In this document: positions 53,788-63,067 of the stretch, in pieces
Position numbering within the stretch: position 1 is the stretch's first letter
Layout: every line of letters begins with the position of its first letter
Assembly: GCA_002717655.1 (NCBI GenBank)
Contig: PBAY01000039.1
Coordinates: 62,001 to 126,000, forward strand
Origin: Phycisphaerae bacterium
GTDB lineage: Bacteria; Planctomycetota; Phycisphaerae; Phycisphaerales; SM1A02
DNA length: 64,000 nucleotides
Direction: 5' to 3'
Notes under the pieces: generated by a model
Databases searched by the model: none
Seen by the model: the letters and a program-made list of their open reading frames with translations, nothing else
What the model was told of the DNA's origin: nothing
Translations under genes and position numbers: made by a program

Positions 53788-56460
53788 ATGTCCGAGACCC
53801 CGCATAACTCGAAAGCAACAAGCCCGGTTGCCACGTCTGTAGAGGCGGAGCGTCTGCATGATGAGGTCGATCATTGCCCATGGAGAGCCTTCGGTCCATA
53901 TCTTTCAGATCGACAGTGGGGCACCGTGCGTGAGGACTACAGCGCCGACGGGTCCGCCTGGGATTACTTCACTCACGATGATGCTCGACATCGAGCCTAC
54001 CGATGGGGGGAGGATGGTCTGGCAGGGTTCTGTGACAGTGCCGGCCGTCTCTGCTTCGCGATCGCCTTGTGGAATGGCAAGGATCCGATTCTGAAGGAAC
54101 GGCTTTTCGGTCTGGCCAATTCGCAAGGCAACCATGGCGAGGATGTCAAGGAGTACTACTGGCATCAGGATGCTGTTCCAAGTCATGCGTATCAGCGGAT
54201 GATGTATCGCTATCCACAAGCGGCTTATCCATATGACGATCTGGTCAAGGAAAATGCCCGACGCGGATTCAATGACCGGGAGTACGAACTCATCGATACC
54301 GGTGTTCTTGATGAGAACCGGTTCTTCGATGTTTCAGTCGAGTATGCCAAGGCTGACACGCAGGACATTCTCATGCGGATCGAGGTTCACAATCATGGGC
54401 CAGAAGCAAGTCCAATCGATGTCCTGCCTCACGTCTGGTTTCGAAACACATGGTCCTGGGACGAGGGAGCTTCTCGTCCTCTGCTTCATCAAGATGGAGC
54501 ATCGACGATTCGGATCCAACATCCTGATTTCAAAGACTGGTCCTGGACCATGGAGGGGCCTGACGAGTTGTTGTTCACGGAGAACGATACGAATCCAACA
54601 ATCATGTGGAATCTGCGTGCTGAGGGCTGGTTCAAGGATGCCTTCCACGAGTATGTCACAGGTGGTGATCAGTCAGCGGTGAACCCGGACGGCCAGGGCA
54701 CCAAGGCTGCCGGTCGTGTACGACATCTGATTCCCGCAGGCGAGTCCATGGTCATTCGCGTCCGGTTCGGCCAGCTTTCTTCTTCTGATCAGTTCAAGGA
54801 ATTCGATGAGATCGTTTCAAAGCGCCGTGCAGAAGCCGATGACTTCTATCAATCGCTTGCCGCAGGGATGGATGATCCGGAAAGCATCGACCTTCACCGT
54901 CGTGCACATGCCGGATTGCTCTGGACGAAACAGTGTTATCACTACGATGTTGATCGGTGGCTTGCGGGCGATTCAACGATGCCTCCGCCTCCGCCAGAAC
55001 GACTCACTGGTCGCAACCATCAATGGACACATCTGGACAATCATGATGTTCTGTTGATGCCGGATTCATGGGAGTATCCCTGGTACGCCGCGTGGGATCT
55101 TGCGTTTCATTGCGTAACGCTCGTAGAGACCGATCCTGCCCTGGCAAAGAAACAACTGAGACTGTTTACGCGCGAGTGGTACATGCACCCAAACGGGGAA
55201 CTGCCCGCCTATGAGTGGTCGTTGGGCGATGTGAATCCACCGGTGCATGCCTGGGCGGCCTGGCGAGTCTTCCAGATTGACCGGCGCAGGCGCGGTGACG
55301 AGGGTGATCTGGAGTTTCTCGAGTCCGTCTTCCACAAGTTGATGTTGAATTTCACCTGGTGGGTCAATCGAGAGGATGACGACGACCGCAATGTCTTTGA
55401 AGGTGGGTTCCTCGGGCTCGACAACATCGGCGTCTTTGATCGAAGCGCGGAATTGCCTACGGGTGGTTGTCTGGATCAAGCGGACGGCACGAGCTGGATG
55501 GCGATGTACAGCTTGAATCTTCTGCGCATCGCGATCGAACTTGCCCAGACCAGACCGGCCTATCAGGACATTGCTTCCAAGTTCTTCGAACACTTCCTGC
55601 GCATTGCCTATGCGATGAACAATGTCGGTGGTGATGATCTTGGTCTTTGGGATGAAGAAGACGAGTTCTTCTACGACGTTCTGCGAACGCCTGATGGCAG
55701 ATCACAACCGCTTCGCGTTCGTTCGATGGTCGGTTTGATTCCACTGTTCGCGGTGGAGGTCATCAATGGTTCGATGCTGGATAAGCTGCCTGAATTCATC
55801 GAACGTGCGAAATGGTTGCGCGATGCGAGACCGGAACTCGCCGCACTTGTTTCCCGTTGGCATGATCCAGGCAAGGAGGAGCGACGACTCCTGAGTCTGC
55901 TGCGAGCTCATCGGATGCAGAGAATTCTGGCGAGAATGCTCGATCCTGAGGAGTTCCTTTCGCCACACGGCATCCGGGCGCTGTCTCGTTACCACCTTGA
56001 TCACCCATACCTATTCAAGAACGGCAAGGAGACGTTGCAGGTCAAGTACGCTTCAGGGGAATCAAATCAGGGACTCTTCGGCGGCAATTCAAACTGGCGT
56101 GGTCCCATCTGGTTCCCTGTGAACTTCCTGATCATCGAGTCACTGCAGAAGTTCCAGTATTTCTATGGCGATGATCTGAAAGTGGAATGCCCTGTTGGTT
56201 CAGGTACCATGCTGACACTCGGACAGGTGGCGGATGAGATCCGCCAACGGCTTCTTTCCTTGTTCAAGATCAACGAGGATGGCAAACGGCCATTTTATGG
56301 CGACGATGAACAGTTGCAGAACAACCCGCTCTTTCAGAATGAGATTCTGTTCCATGAGTACTTTGATGGCGACACAGGTCGAGGTTGTGGTGCGTCTCAC
56401 CAGACCGGTTGGACGGCCTTGGCAGCCAAACTCTGCCTGCCTCGTCGCCCGGGAACCTGA
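53788..56460 (+). CDS. GH63-type glucosidase (MGH1-like)
   Basis: An 890-aa cytoplasmic protein (no signal peptide). The start MSETPHNSKATSP was chosen by the family's next motif ERLHDEVDHCPWRAFGPYLSDRQWGTVREDYS. A beta-sandwich N-domain of about 350 residues is followed by an (alpha/alpha)6 barrel with LWTKQCYHYDVDRWL, GLDNIGVFDRSA, LGLWDEEDEFFYDVL and WRGPIWFPVNFLI, where acidic residues of the DxFDR and WRGP-type blocks match the GH63/GH15 barrel. Likely substrates are mannosylglycerate, trehalose-like or other glucosides. Its stop lies 11 bases before the HD-GYP regulator. Confidence 0.85.
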   Translation: MSETPHNSKATSPVATSVEAERLHDEVDHCPWRAFGPYLSDRQWGTVREDYSADGSAWDYFTHDDARHRAYRWGEDGLAGFCDSAGRLCFAIALWNGKDPILKERLFGLANSQGNHGEDVKEYYWHQDAVPSHAYQRMMYRYPQAAYPYDDLVKENARRGFNDREYELIDTGVLDENRFFDVSVEYAKADTQDILMRIEVHNHGPEASPIDVLPHVWFRNTWSWDEGASRPLLHQDGASTIRIQHPDFKDWSWTMEGPDELLFTENDTNPTIMWNLRAEGWFKDAFHEYVTGGDQSAVNPDGQGTKAAGRVRHLIPAGESMVIRVRFGQLSSSDQFKEFDEIVSKRRAEADDFYQSLAAGMDDPESIDLHRRAHAGLLWTKQCYHYDVDRWLAGDSTMPPPPPERLTGRNHQWTHLDNHDVLLMPDSWEYPWYAAWDLAFHCVTLVETDPALAKKQLRLFTREWYMHPNGELPAYEWSLGDVNPPVHAWAAWRVFQIDRRRRGDEGDLEFLESVFHKLMLNFTWWVNREDDDDRNVFEGGFLGLDNIGVFDRSAELPTGGCLDQADGTSWMAMYSLNLLRIAIELAQTRPAYQDIASKFFEHFLRIAYAMNNVGGDDLGLWDEEDEFFYDVLRTPDGRSQPLRVRSMVGLIPLFAVEVINGSMLDKLPEFIERAKWLRDARPELAALVSRWHDPGKEERRLLSLLRAHRMQRILARMLDPEEFLSPHGIRALSRYHLDHPYLFKNGKETLQVKYASGESNQGLFGGNSNWRGPIWFPVNFLIIESLQKFQYFYGDDLKVECPVGSGTMLTLGQVADEIRQRLLSLFKINEDGKRPFYGDDEQLQNNPLFQNEILFHEYFDGDTGRGCGASHQTGWTALAAKLCLPRRPGT

Positions 56461-56471
56461 GCGAGTTTCAC

Positions 56472-58214
56472 GTGGCTACTGAATCAGGTTCCATCCATGT
56501 CATTCTGGTTGATGATCAAGCCATGGTCGGCGAAGCCATGCGTCGTATGTTGTCCGATGACAAGGAACTAAGGCTGACTCATGTGCAGGATTCCACCACG
56601 GCGCATGCGATCATCAGGGAAGCGCAGCCGACGGTTGTCATTGTTGATCTGGTGATGCCCGAGTTGGATGGAATGCATCTCATCCGGAAAATACGGATGG
56701 ATGAATCAACTCGCGATATTCCAGCAATCATGCTGAGCAGCGAATCAGATGTGCATCGCAAGGTGGAGGCTTTCCAGGCAGGAGCGAATGACTTTCTCGT
56801 GAAAATGCCGGATCGCCTTGAACTGGTGGCTCGAATCCAGGCGCTCGCAGCGAAGTCGATTGCGGAGCGGGAGCTCCGCCTCATGGCGGATCAGCTGCAG
56901 CAACAGGCCGTCGCACTGGATGAAGCCAATCGTTCACTTCAGGCGATCAACATCTCTCTTGAATCGGATGTGAGCGAACAGCGGGAGCGACTCAGATCGA
57001 TCGCGATGCTGGGCAATGAACTGGCCTTGATCCGGGATATCAACATCCTCATTGAGCGTCTGCTTCACGAGGCCTGTCACATTCTCGGTGCGGATGCCGG
57101 TGCGGCCTATCTGGTCGATGGTGATCACCTTCGATTGATGCATGCTCAGAATGAATCCATGGATGATCAGGAGCGTCTTGAACAGTTTCGAAAGTCAGCA
57201 GTGCATATCCCCATTGATACAACCAGTCTGGTTGGATGGGTGGCCAAGTCAGGGGAACTGGTGAACGTCGATGATGTCTATGACATTGATCCGGATCAGC
57301 CCTTCACGTTCAACACCGCCTTTGATGACAGTACGGGTTATCACACGAAATCAGTACTCGGAGCGCCATTGGTCGGAACTGCAGGTCAGGTCATCGGTGT
57401 TCTTCAGTTGATCAATCCGATGCAGGCCAATGGCGAACGAAGGCCGAGTTTCACTGATGATGACATGAACGCCGTTCGACATTTCGCATCGATGGCCTCG
57501 GTTTCAATGCAGAATGCGCAACTGACACGATCCATGATCCTGCGGATGATCCGGATGGCGGAACTTCGAGATCCATCGGAAACAGGTGCACATGCAAACC
57601 GAGTCGCTGAATACGCACTGGTGATCTACGAGGGATGGGCCAACCGTCAGGATCTCAGCAAGGAGGAGATCGCGGCTGAACGTGATCGTCTTCGAATTGC
57701 AGCGATGCTTCATGATGTCGGCAAGGTTGCGATCCCGGACAGCATTCTGAAGAAACCCGGAAAGCTGTCTGATGAGGAATTCGCGATCATGCAGGGCCAC
57801 ACCATGGTTGATGCAGCCTTGTTCGATGAGCTTCTCTCAGGTTATGACGAAGCGGCGGCCACGGTGGTTCGAGGTCATCATGAACGCTGGGATGGCACAG
57901 GCTATCCAGGGCTTCAGGAACTTGATCGAGATGAACAGGGGTATCTGATCTATCCAGATACGCCGATTCATGAGGGTCGGGCGGGTTCCGACATACCACT
58001 GTTCGCCCGGATCGTCGCGATTGCCGATGTGTTCGATGCATTGGGCTCGGCACGTTCCTACAAGGAAGCCTGGCCTGAAGATCGGATTCTGGAGCTTTTG
58101 AAGAAGGAGTCCGGCTCTCACTTCGATCCAGAACTTGTCGAGATCTTCATTGATGGAATCGAAGCCATTCGAACCATTCAGCATCGTTGGAGCGGCAACG
58201 CCGGTACCAGCTGA
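56472..58214 (+). CDS. Response regulator with GAF and HD-GYP output
   Basis: A 580-aa protein. GTG is the preferred start (GAG six bases upstream); upstream in-frame codons overlap the glucosidase gene. The receiver has VDDQ and phosphorylated Asp59 in VIVDLVMPELDG, but where a KP usually follows the conserved Lys it reads VKMP. A coiled-coil stretch (about 135-190) leads to a GAF domain (LADAGAAYLV-type; here ILGADAGAAYLVDG) and then HD-GYP: ETGAHANRVAEYAL, LHDVGKVAIPDSIL, HHERWDGTGYPG. It should hydrolyse cyclic di-GMP when its partner kinase, absent here, acts. Confidence 0.92.
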   Translation: MATESGSIHVILVDDQAMVGEAMRRMLSDDKELRLTHVQDSTTAHAIIREAQPTVVIVDLVMPELDGMHLIRKIRMDESTRDIPAIMLSSESDVHRKVEAFQAGANDFLVKMPDRLELVARIQALAAKSIAERELRLMADQLQQQAVALDEANRSLQAINISLESDVSEQRERLRSIAMLGNELALIRDINILIERLLHEACHILGADAGAAYLVDGDHLRLMHAQNESMDDQERLEQFRKSAVHIPIDTTSLVGWVAKSGELVNVDDVYDIDPDQPFTFNTAFDDSTGYHTKSVLGAPLVGTAGQVIGVLQLINPMQANGERRPSFTDDDMNAVRHFASMASVSMQNAQLTRSMILRMIRMAELRDPSETGAHANRVAEYALVIYEGWANRQDLSKEEIAAERDRLRIAAMLHDVGKVAIPDSILKKPGKLSDEEFAIMQGHTMVDAALFDELLSGYDEAAATVVRGHHERWDGTGYPGLQELDRDEQGYLIYPDTPIHEGRAGSDIPLFARIVAIADVFDALGSARSYKEAWPEDRILELLKKESGSHFDPELVEIFIDGIEAIRTIQHRWSGNAGTS

Positions 58215-58273
58215 TCTTCTGGATTGTCAACAGGCATCCGGGGATGCATACTGCTTCAATCAGGAGAACAACC

Positions 58274-58948
58274 ATGAGCCCAACTCTCACCTTCCACGGT
58301 CATTCGGCATTCATTCTTAGTGATGGCGAGATCACGATTGCAATTGATCCATTCTTCAGTGGAAATCCGGCAGCAACTATTTCTGCTGAAGAGGTGTCCT
58401 GCACACATATTGCCTTGACTCATGGTCATGAAGACCACTTCGGCGATACGCTTGAAATCGCCAAGAAGAATGATGCCACAGTCGTGGCCGCCTATGAAAT
58501 CATCAATTACCTGGCAGAGCACGATCACCATATCGGCGAGCCGGGAAATCCAGGTGGACGGATTCAGCTTTCGGATGATGCTTGGATTGCATTCACCCAT
58601 GCCTTTCACTCCTCCAGTTATCAGGGTCGCTACATGGGAATGCCCTGTGGGCTTGTAATTCATCTGGGCGGGAAGACGGTCTATCACTGTGGGGACACGG
58701 ATTTGTTCAGTGACCTTGAGCTCATAGGCGAGCTCTACAAACCGGATGTTGCGCTGATTCCGATTGGCGATCGCTACACCATGGGGCCGAAGTTGGCATC
58801 CAAGGCGGCGGATCTGATTGGTGCACCTGTTGTGGTACCAATCCACTACAACACGTGGCCGCCGATTGAAGTCGATGTGAAGGAATTCGCACCATCGAAT
58901 GCAGAGGTGAAGGTGCTTCAATCCGGTGATTCAATCAGATTTGATTGA
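58274..58948 (+). CDS. Metal-dependent hydrolase, UPF0173/UlaG-like metallo-beta-lactamase fold
   Basis: A 224-aa protein. AGGAG lies 8 bases before the ATG. Metal ligands are in ALTHGHEDHFGD, in the histidine of FTHAFHSSSY, and in VYHCGDTDLFSD and VPIHYNTWPPIE, the standard order for this family. The opening THFHGHSAF-like sequence (here LTFHGHSAFIL) and GDRYTMGPKLA are typical of UPF0173. Substrate is not known. It lies 59 bases after the HD-GYP gene and may be on the same transcript. Confidence 0.88.
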   Translation: MSPTLTFHGHSAFILSDGEITIAIDPFFSGNPAATISAEEVSCTHIALTHGHEDHFGDTLEIAKKNDATVVAAYEIINYLAEHDHHIGEPGNPGGRIQLSDDAWIAFTHAFHSSSYQGRYMGMPCGLVIHLGGKTVYHCGDTDLFSDLELIGELYKPDVALIPIGDRYTMGPKLASKAADLIGAPVVVPIHYNTWPPIEVDVKEFAPSNAEVKVLQSGDSIRFD

Positions 58949-59025
58949 ATGGCAATCATGACCACAAGCCGGTCTTTGCATGAGTAGATCAATTTTTGAT
59001 TTCTATTGAGGAGTAGAGTGCAGCC

Positions 59026-59592
59026 ATGGATATGTTCGTAGAAATCATGTGGTGGGTGTGTCTGGCAGGAGCAGTAATCGGTTTCCTGATCGGACTGATC
59101 GGCAAGCAGATGCTCGGCCAGAAGGATGGGCGATTTTCAACTGGATACAAGGGCAACAAGGTTCCCAACTTCGTCTCTGGATTTCTTACGATTTTAATTG
59201 GCTGCGGAATCATTTATCTCAGCCTGTATGGCCTGGGTCAATTTTCAGAAATGAGATCAAATCCGATTGTCGACCCCGTGACAGGCAAGTGGCATGGCAT
59301 CATTTACCCGAGTGATGCAAGGCACAACGCCAGAGGATTCGAGATGACACTCGAAATGTCTGAGGATCTAACTGTTACAGGCAGTTGGTCAGTTGATTCG
59401 ATTGACGAGTTGATGATCTATGAAGGCATCTGGTTTCCGGAAGACATGGAAATTCTCCAGACCAATACTGAGCGATTTGAAGACACGATTCATTTCAAGA
59501 TAGATTCACATCCTGGACGTACCGTTGTGCGTGGTGAAATCCACGAGGAGAATGGCACTGTTGTCATTGAGGCAGAGCGTGGCGGTGGCTGA
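59026..59592 (+). CDS. Small membrane protein of unknown function
   Basis: A 188-aa protein with two membrane helices (about residues 7-27, WVCLAGAVIGFLIGLIG, and 49-69, FVSGFLTILIGCGIIYLSL) followed by an extracytoplasmic or cytoplasmic beta-rich domain of about 110 residues (GKWHGIIYPSDARHN, LTVTGSWSVDSIDELMIYEG, VRGEIHEENGTVVIEAE). No family is recognised. The domain's strand pattern recalls small beta-barrel lipocalin-like folds, but this is only an impression. AT-rich DNA precedes it; the nearest ribosome site (GGAG) is 12 bases away. Confidence 0.6.
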   Translation: MDMFVEIMWWVCLAGAVIGFLIGLIGKQMLGQKDGRFSTGYKGNKVPNFVSGFLTILIGCGIIYLSLYGLGQFSEMRSNPIVDPVTGKWHGIIYPSDARHNARGFEMTLEMSEDLTVTGSWSVDSIDELMIYEGIWFPEDMEILQTNTERFEDTIHFKIDSHPGRTVVRGEIHEENGTVVIEAERGGG

Positions 59593-59697
59593 CTCACTGA
59601 TTCAAGCCAGACCCTCGTCGTACCGACCCCCGTCAGAGGAATTGACTTGTGTTTCATCACGGGGACTACGAAGTATGAGTCAGAGTAGAATTAGAAC

Positions 59698-60246
59698 ATG
59701 CCTGCCAGTCACCTGACCACATGGAATATCGTCATCGAAGCGGCCTCCATGGCTGCGGATCTGCATGGAGTCCAGGCCCGAAAGGACGGAACTCCCTATT
59801 TCCAGCATCCTGCTCGTGTCGCGACCTTGCTTGCCAGAGCAGGAGCGGATGATGAGCTTGTGGCAGCGGGCTTTCTTCATGATGTGATCGAGGATACACC
59901 CGCGGACTATGACGACATCCTTGAGAAATTCGGTTCGTCGGTTGCGGACTGGGTCGCTGCGATGAGCAAGGATCATCGAATGCGTGAGGATCTCCGGGAA
60001 CCTGCCTACAAGCAGCAGTTGATCGACGGCCCCTGGCAAGGACGTGCCATCAAGCTTGCGGATCAGATCGACAACTTCAGCGCCTCCATGATCGGCAAGA
60101 AGAAGATCGGAAATCGACGAATGGAAGCCGCGAAATGGGCGATTGACATCACGGATCAGGATCGTGATCCAGTCGCCATGTCCCTGCGCGGGACACTTCA
60201 GGCCATCCTCGACAAGGCTGTAGCGATCTATCAATCCAAGAGTTGA
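59698..60246 (+). CDS. HD-domain (p)ppGpp hydrolase-like protein (Mesh1 type)
   Basis: A 182-aa protein with the order of HD-superfamily motifs found in SpoT and Mesh1 hydrolases: H in AADLHGVQARKDGTPYFQHP, then HD in FLHDVIEDTPADY and the downstream Asp in IKLADQIDNF. No synthetase, TGS or ACT domain is present, so it would be a small alarmone hydrolase. The general family also hydrolyses other nucleotides. The 105-base gap upstream has TTGACT at 59642 but no convincing -10 box. Confidence 0.82.
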   Translation: MPASHLTTWNIVIEAASMAADLHGVQARKDGTPYFQHPARVATLLARAGADDELVAAGFLHDVIEDTPADYDDILEKFGSSVADWVAAMSKDHRMREDLREPAYKQQLIDGPWQGRAIKLADQIDNFSASMIGKKKIGNRRMEAAKWAIDITDQDRDPVAMSLRGTLQAILDKAVAIYQSKS

Positions 60247-60274
60247 ATTGAATGGCAGTACACTTCAAGTGATA

Positions 60275-60295
60275 CCGGCCGGTCCTACCGGCCGG
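60275..60295. repeat. Paired CCGGCCGG palindromes
   Basis: Two copies of CCGGCCGG separated by five bases; each is itself a palindrome and together they also form a hairpin. They lie between the HD-domain gene and the PhoD gene. No T-run follows, so a terminator role is weak; a binding site is possible. Confidence 0.4.
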
Positions 60296-60338
60296 GTCAT
60301 CACATCTTCGGACTTGGTCCTGAATCAGGAGATCCGCC

Positions 60339-63020
60339 GTGCGTCATGGATTCATCATCTTTCTGTTCATGTTCATGTCACTTCCACTTTCAGCCGAGGT
60401 GGTGATGACGGATACCTGGAGTACCACCCCGAATCGCACCTGGATCGGACGTGAGTGGTGGGCCAACCGACTGCAGGACTGGTGCATCGAAGATGGCCGT
60501 CTGGTGTGTCTGGAGTCACGACCGACGCGAGCGGTTCGTACCGCACACTGGATCACGAATTCCCTGGCTGAAGGACGAACAGGACTTCAACTCTCTGTCG
60601 ACATACGAACTGGTGAAGAGGGGGCACGCGCCGGAGCGGATGCGCTTGCAGGCTTTCTGATCGGTTCCGGTGGATCGCACGTTGATCATCGACTGACCGC
60701 TCAGGTGCATCATCAGCCTGCAGAGGACGGCGGCATGCTGGCCGTCGTGGATGGCAATGGAGTCGTCTCGATCCGGCAATTCGATGTTCCAGGCAGGATT
60801 CCCGGCAGCTGGTCGATCAGTTCGAAAATCGATCTTGAGGACATGCCTCTGGTACCTGGGCAGACGCGGACAGGAACTGGATTGGCAGAAGGAAAGCCTT
60901 CTCGATTCCGTCTGGTGGCTGAACGAAAGAATGATTCCTTCACAGTGAAGGCGATTGATACGGAAAGCGGAATGGAACTGTCACGAGCCGAGTTGAAGGA
61001 TCTTCCGACTCGATATCGTGATGGGGGAATCGCATTGGTCTCTCATCGAGGTCCGAAACGGAATGGTCGGGGATTCGCTTTCGAGAATCTGAAGTCATTC
61101 GGAGATGGAATCAGATCATCTTCGGACCGCGAGTTCGGACCCGTGCTGTCGAGCCTTTACACGATTGACGATGGCGTTCTCAAGCTGACCGCTCAGATGC
61201 CACCGCTTGGCGTTGATGACAGTCGGCAAGCAGATCTCGAGATCAAGCGCGACGGCGTCTGGAAGTCGATCGCTCGTGGAGACTGGGATCAGGACAGTGC
61301 AACCTTCACTTTTCGTGTTGAAGGCTGGGACGACAACTCAGCGGTTCCCTACCGGGTGGCGTATCAGGAGAAACGCCTTGGTGAGTCCGAACCATGGCTC
61401 GGCCGATATCAGGGTATCTTCCGTGCCGCTCCGGAAGATGAAGTGGTCGTTGCCGCCTTCACCGGACACAAGGTCTATACCGGGGCGCTCAAATGGAATC
61501 ATGACGGACTCTGGATGCCGCACAAGGAGACGGCTGCAGGTGTCGAGGCGAGAGATCCTGATCTGCTCTTCTTCTCTGGAGATCAGATCTATGAAGGAGA
61601 TCTCACGCCGGTGGATCGAAGATCCATGCAACATTCTCTTCACGACTATCTCTACAAGTGGTATCGCTTCTGCTGGTCATTCGGGGATCTGACCCGCAAT
61701 CGTCCCGCCATCGCGGTTCCGGATGATCATGATGTCTATCACGGCAACATCTGGGGTGCCGGGGGCAGAAAGGCTGAGAAGACCGAAGTCATGTCGGCCC
61801 AGGACAGTGGTGGCTACAAGATGCCGGCTCGATTCGTGAATGCCGTGCACAGAACTCAGACCAGCAATCTGCCAGATCCTCATGATCCCACCCCGATCGA
61901 ACAGGATATTTCGGTGTACTACACCGATCTGGACTGGGGCGGCGTGTCATTTGCCGTGCTTGCTGATCGCATGTTCAAGTCCTCTCCGACGGTTGCCGTG
62001 CCAGAAGGCGAATTCCGCAACGGCTGGCCTCAGGCGGAAGGCTTTGACGCATCCATATCAGCGGATGTCGAGGGAGCAGTGCTGCTGGGTCCAAGACAGG
62101 AGCAGTTCCTCGAGGAATGGGCCGTGGATTGGGACGAGGATGACTGGGCCAAGGCGGTTCTCTCCCAGACGTTGTTCTGCAACGTGGCGACGCTTCCTGA
62201 AGGCGCCAAGTCAGGGGGCGTCATTCCGAGTCTGCCGGTTCCAGAGCCGGGAGAGTATCCAGAGAATCATTCGATCGTCACGGATGGTGATTCCAATGGG
62301 TGGCCACAGACTCCTCGAGATCGTGCCATTGATCTGATGCGACTGGGGGGTGCGGTTCACATCTGTGGTGATCAGCATCTGGGTTCAACGGTTCGTTACG
62401 GAGTAGATGACTTCGATGATGCGGGATGGGCGTTCTGTGTTCCCGCAGTCTCCAATACCTGGCCCAGAAGATGGTTCCCGCCGGAACCCGGAGCAAACCA
62501 TCGTGCAGGAGATCCGCTTTATACGGGGCAGTATCTGGATGGCTGGGGCAATCGGATGACGGTTGCCGCTGTAGCCAATCCGGTGAAGACCGGTCAGTCA
62601 CCCTCCAATCTCTACGATCGAATGCCCGGCTACGGCATCATCCGTTTCCTCAGACCCAGCAGAGAAGTCGTCTTTGAATGCTGGCCTCGCTGGACGGATC
62701 CTGACGCTGCGGATGATGAGCAGTACTCGGGCTGGCCGGTACGCTTTCCAATAAACAGTGGATATGGCGAACCGGAATACGGCGTGGCCCGTATCGAGTG
62801 CGATCAGGCGGTATCTCCTCTGGTTCGCGTACGTTCGTCGTCTGATTCAAGCATTGAGTCGGTTCGTCGTCTTGAACCGGGAGGTGGGGTACTTGAATTG
62901 GGCGAGGCTGGCCCGTGGGATGTGGAAGCATCCCAGGATGGCCGCGATTGGGTCATCCTCGGCACAGGGCTGTCAGGTTTGGAGGATTCTGAGGATCTCC
63001 CGGTTCTGCGCTACCGCTAA
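60339..63020 (+). CDS. Large exported PhoD-like phosphatase
   Basis: An 893-aa protein starting at GTG with AGGAG upstream and a signal peptide (IIFLFMFMSLPLSAEV). Residues 20-260 form a beta-rich N-domain of the laminin-G/concanavalin look (NTWSTTPN-type opening; TGLQLSVDIRTGEEGARAG, VSIRQFDV). The PhoD-type metallophosphatase domain follows: LLFFSGDQIYEG, VPDDHDVYHGNIWG, VAVPEGEFRNG and GGAVHICGDQHLGSTVRYG supply the metal ligands. The C-terminal 100 residues form a small beta domain. It should release phosphate from esters or diesters outside the cytoplasm. It is larger than typical PhoD proteins (about 500-580 aa). Confidence 0.85.
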   Translation: MRHGFIIFLFMFMSLPLSAEVVMTDTWSTTPNRTWIGREWWANRLQDWCIEDGRLVCLESRPTRAVRTAHWITNSLAEGRTGLQLSVDIRTGEEGARAGADALAGFLIGSGGSHVDHRLTAQVHHQPAEDGGMLAVVDGNGVVSIRQFDVPGRIPGSWSISSKIDLEDMPLVPGQTRTGTGLAEGKPSRFRLVAERKNDSFTVKAIDTESGMELSRAELKDLPTRYRDGGIALVSHRGPKRNGRGFAFENLKSFGDGIRSSSDREFGPVLSSLYTIDDGVLKLTAQMPPLGVDDSRQADLEIKRDGVWKSIARGDWDQDSATFTFRVEGWDDNSAVPYRVAYQEKRLGESEPWLGRYQGIFRAAPEDEVVVAAFTGHKVYTGALKWNHDGLWMPHKETAAGVEARDPDLLFFSGDQIYEGDLTPVDRRSMQHSLHDYLYKWYRFCWSFGDLTRNRPAIAVPDDHDVYHGNIWGAGGRKAEKTEVMSAQDSGGYKMPARFVNAVHRTQTSNLPDPHDPTPIEQDISVYYTDLDWGGVSFAVLADRMFKSSPTVAVPEGEFRNGWPQAEGFDASISADVEGAVLLGPRQEQFLEEWAVDWDEDDWAKAVLSQTLFCNVATLPEGAKSGGVIPSLPVPEPGEYPENHSIVTDGDSNGWPQTPRDRAIDLMRLGGAVHICGDQHLGSTVRYGVDDFDDAGWAFCVPAVSNTWPRRWFPPEPGANHRAGDPLYTGQYLDGWGNRMTVAAVANPVKTGQSPSNLYDRMPGYGIIRFLRPSREVVFECWPRWTDPDAADDEQYSGWPVRFPINSGYGEPEYGVARIECDQAVSPLVRVRSSSDSSIESVRRLEPGGGVLELGEAGPWDVEASQDGRDWVILGTGLSGLEDSEDLPVLRYR

Positions 63021-63067
63021 GATGCAGGGCTTGACCATCACATTTCCTCAGGAAGAGTTTTGTTCCC

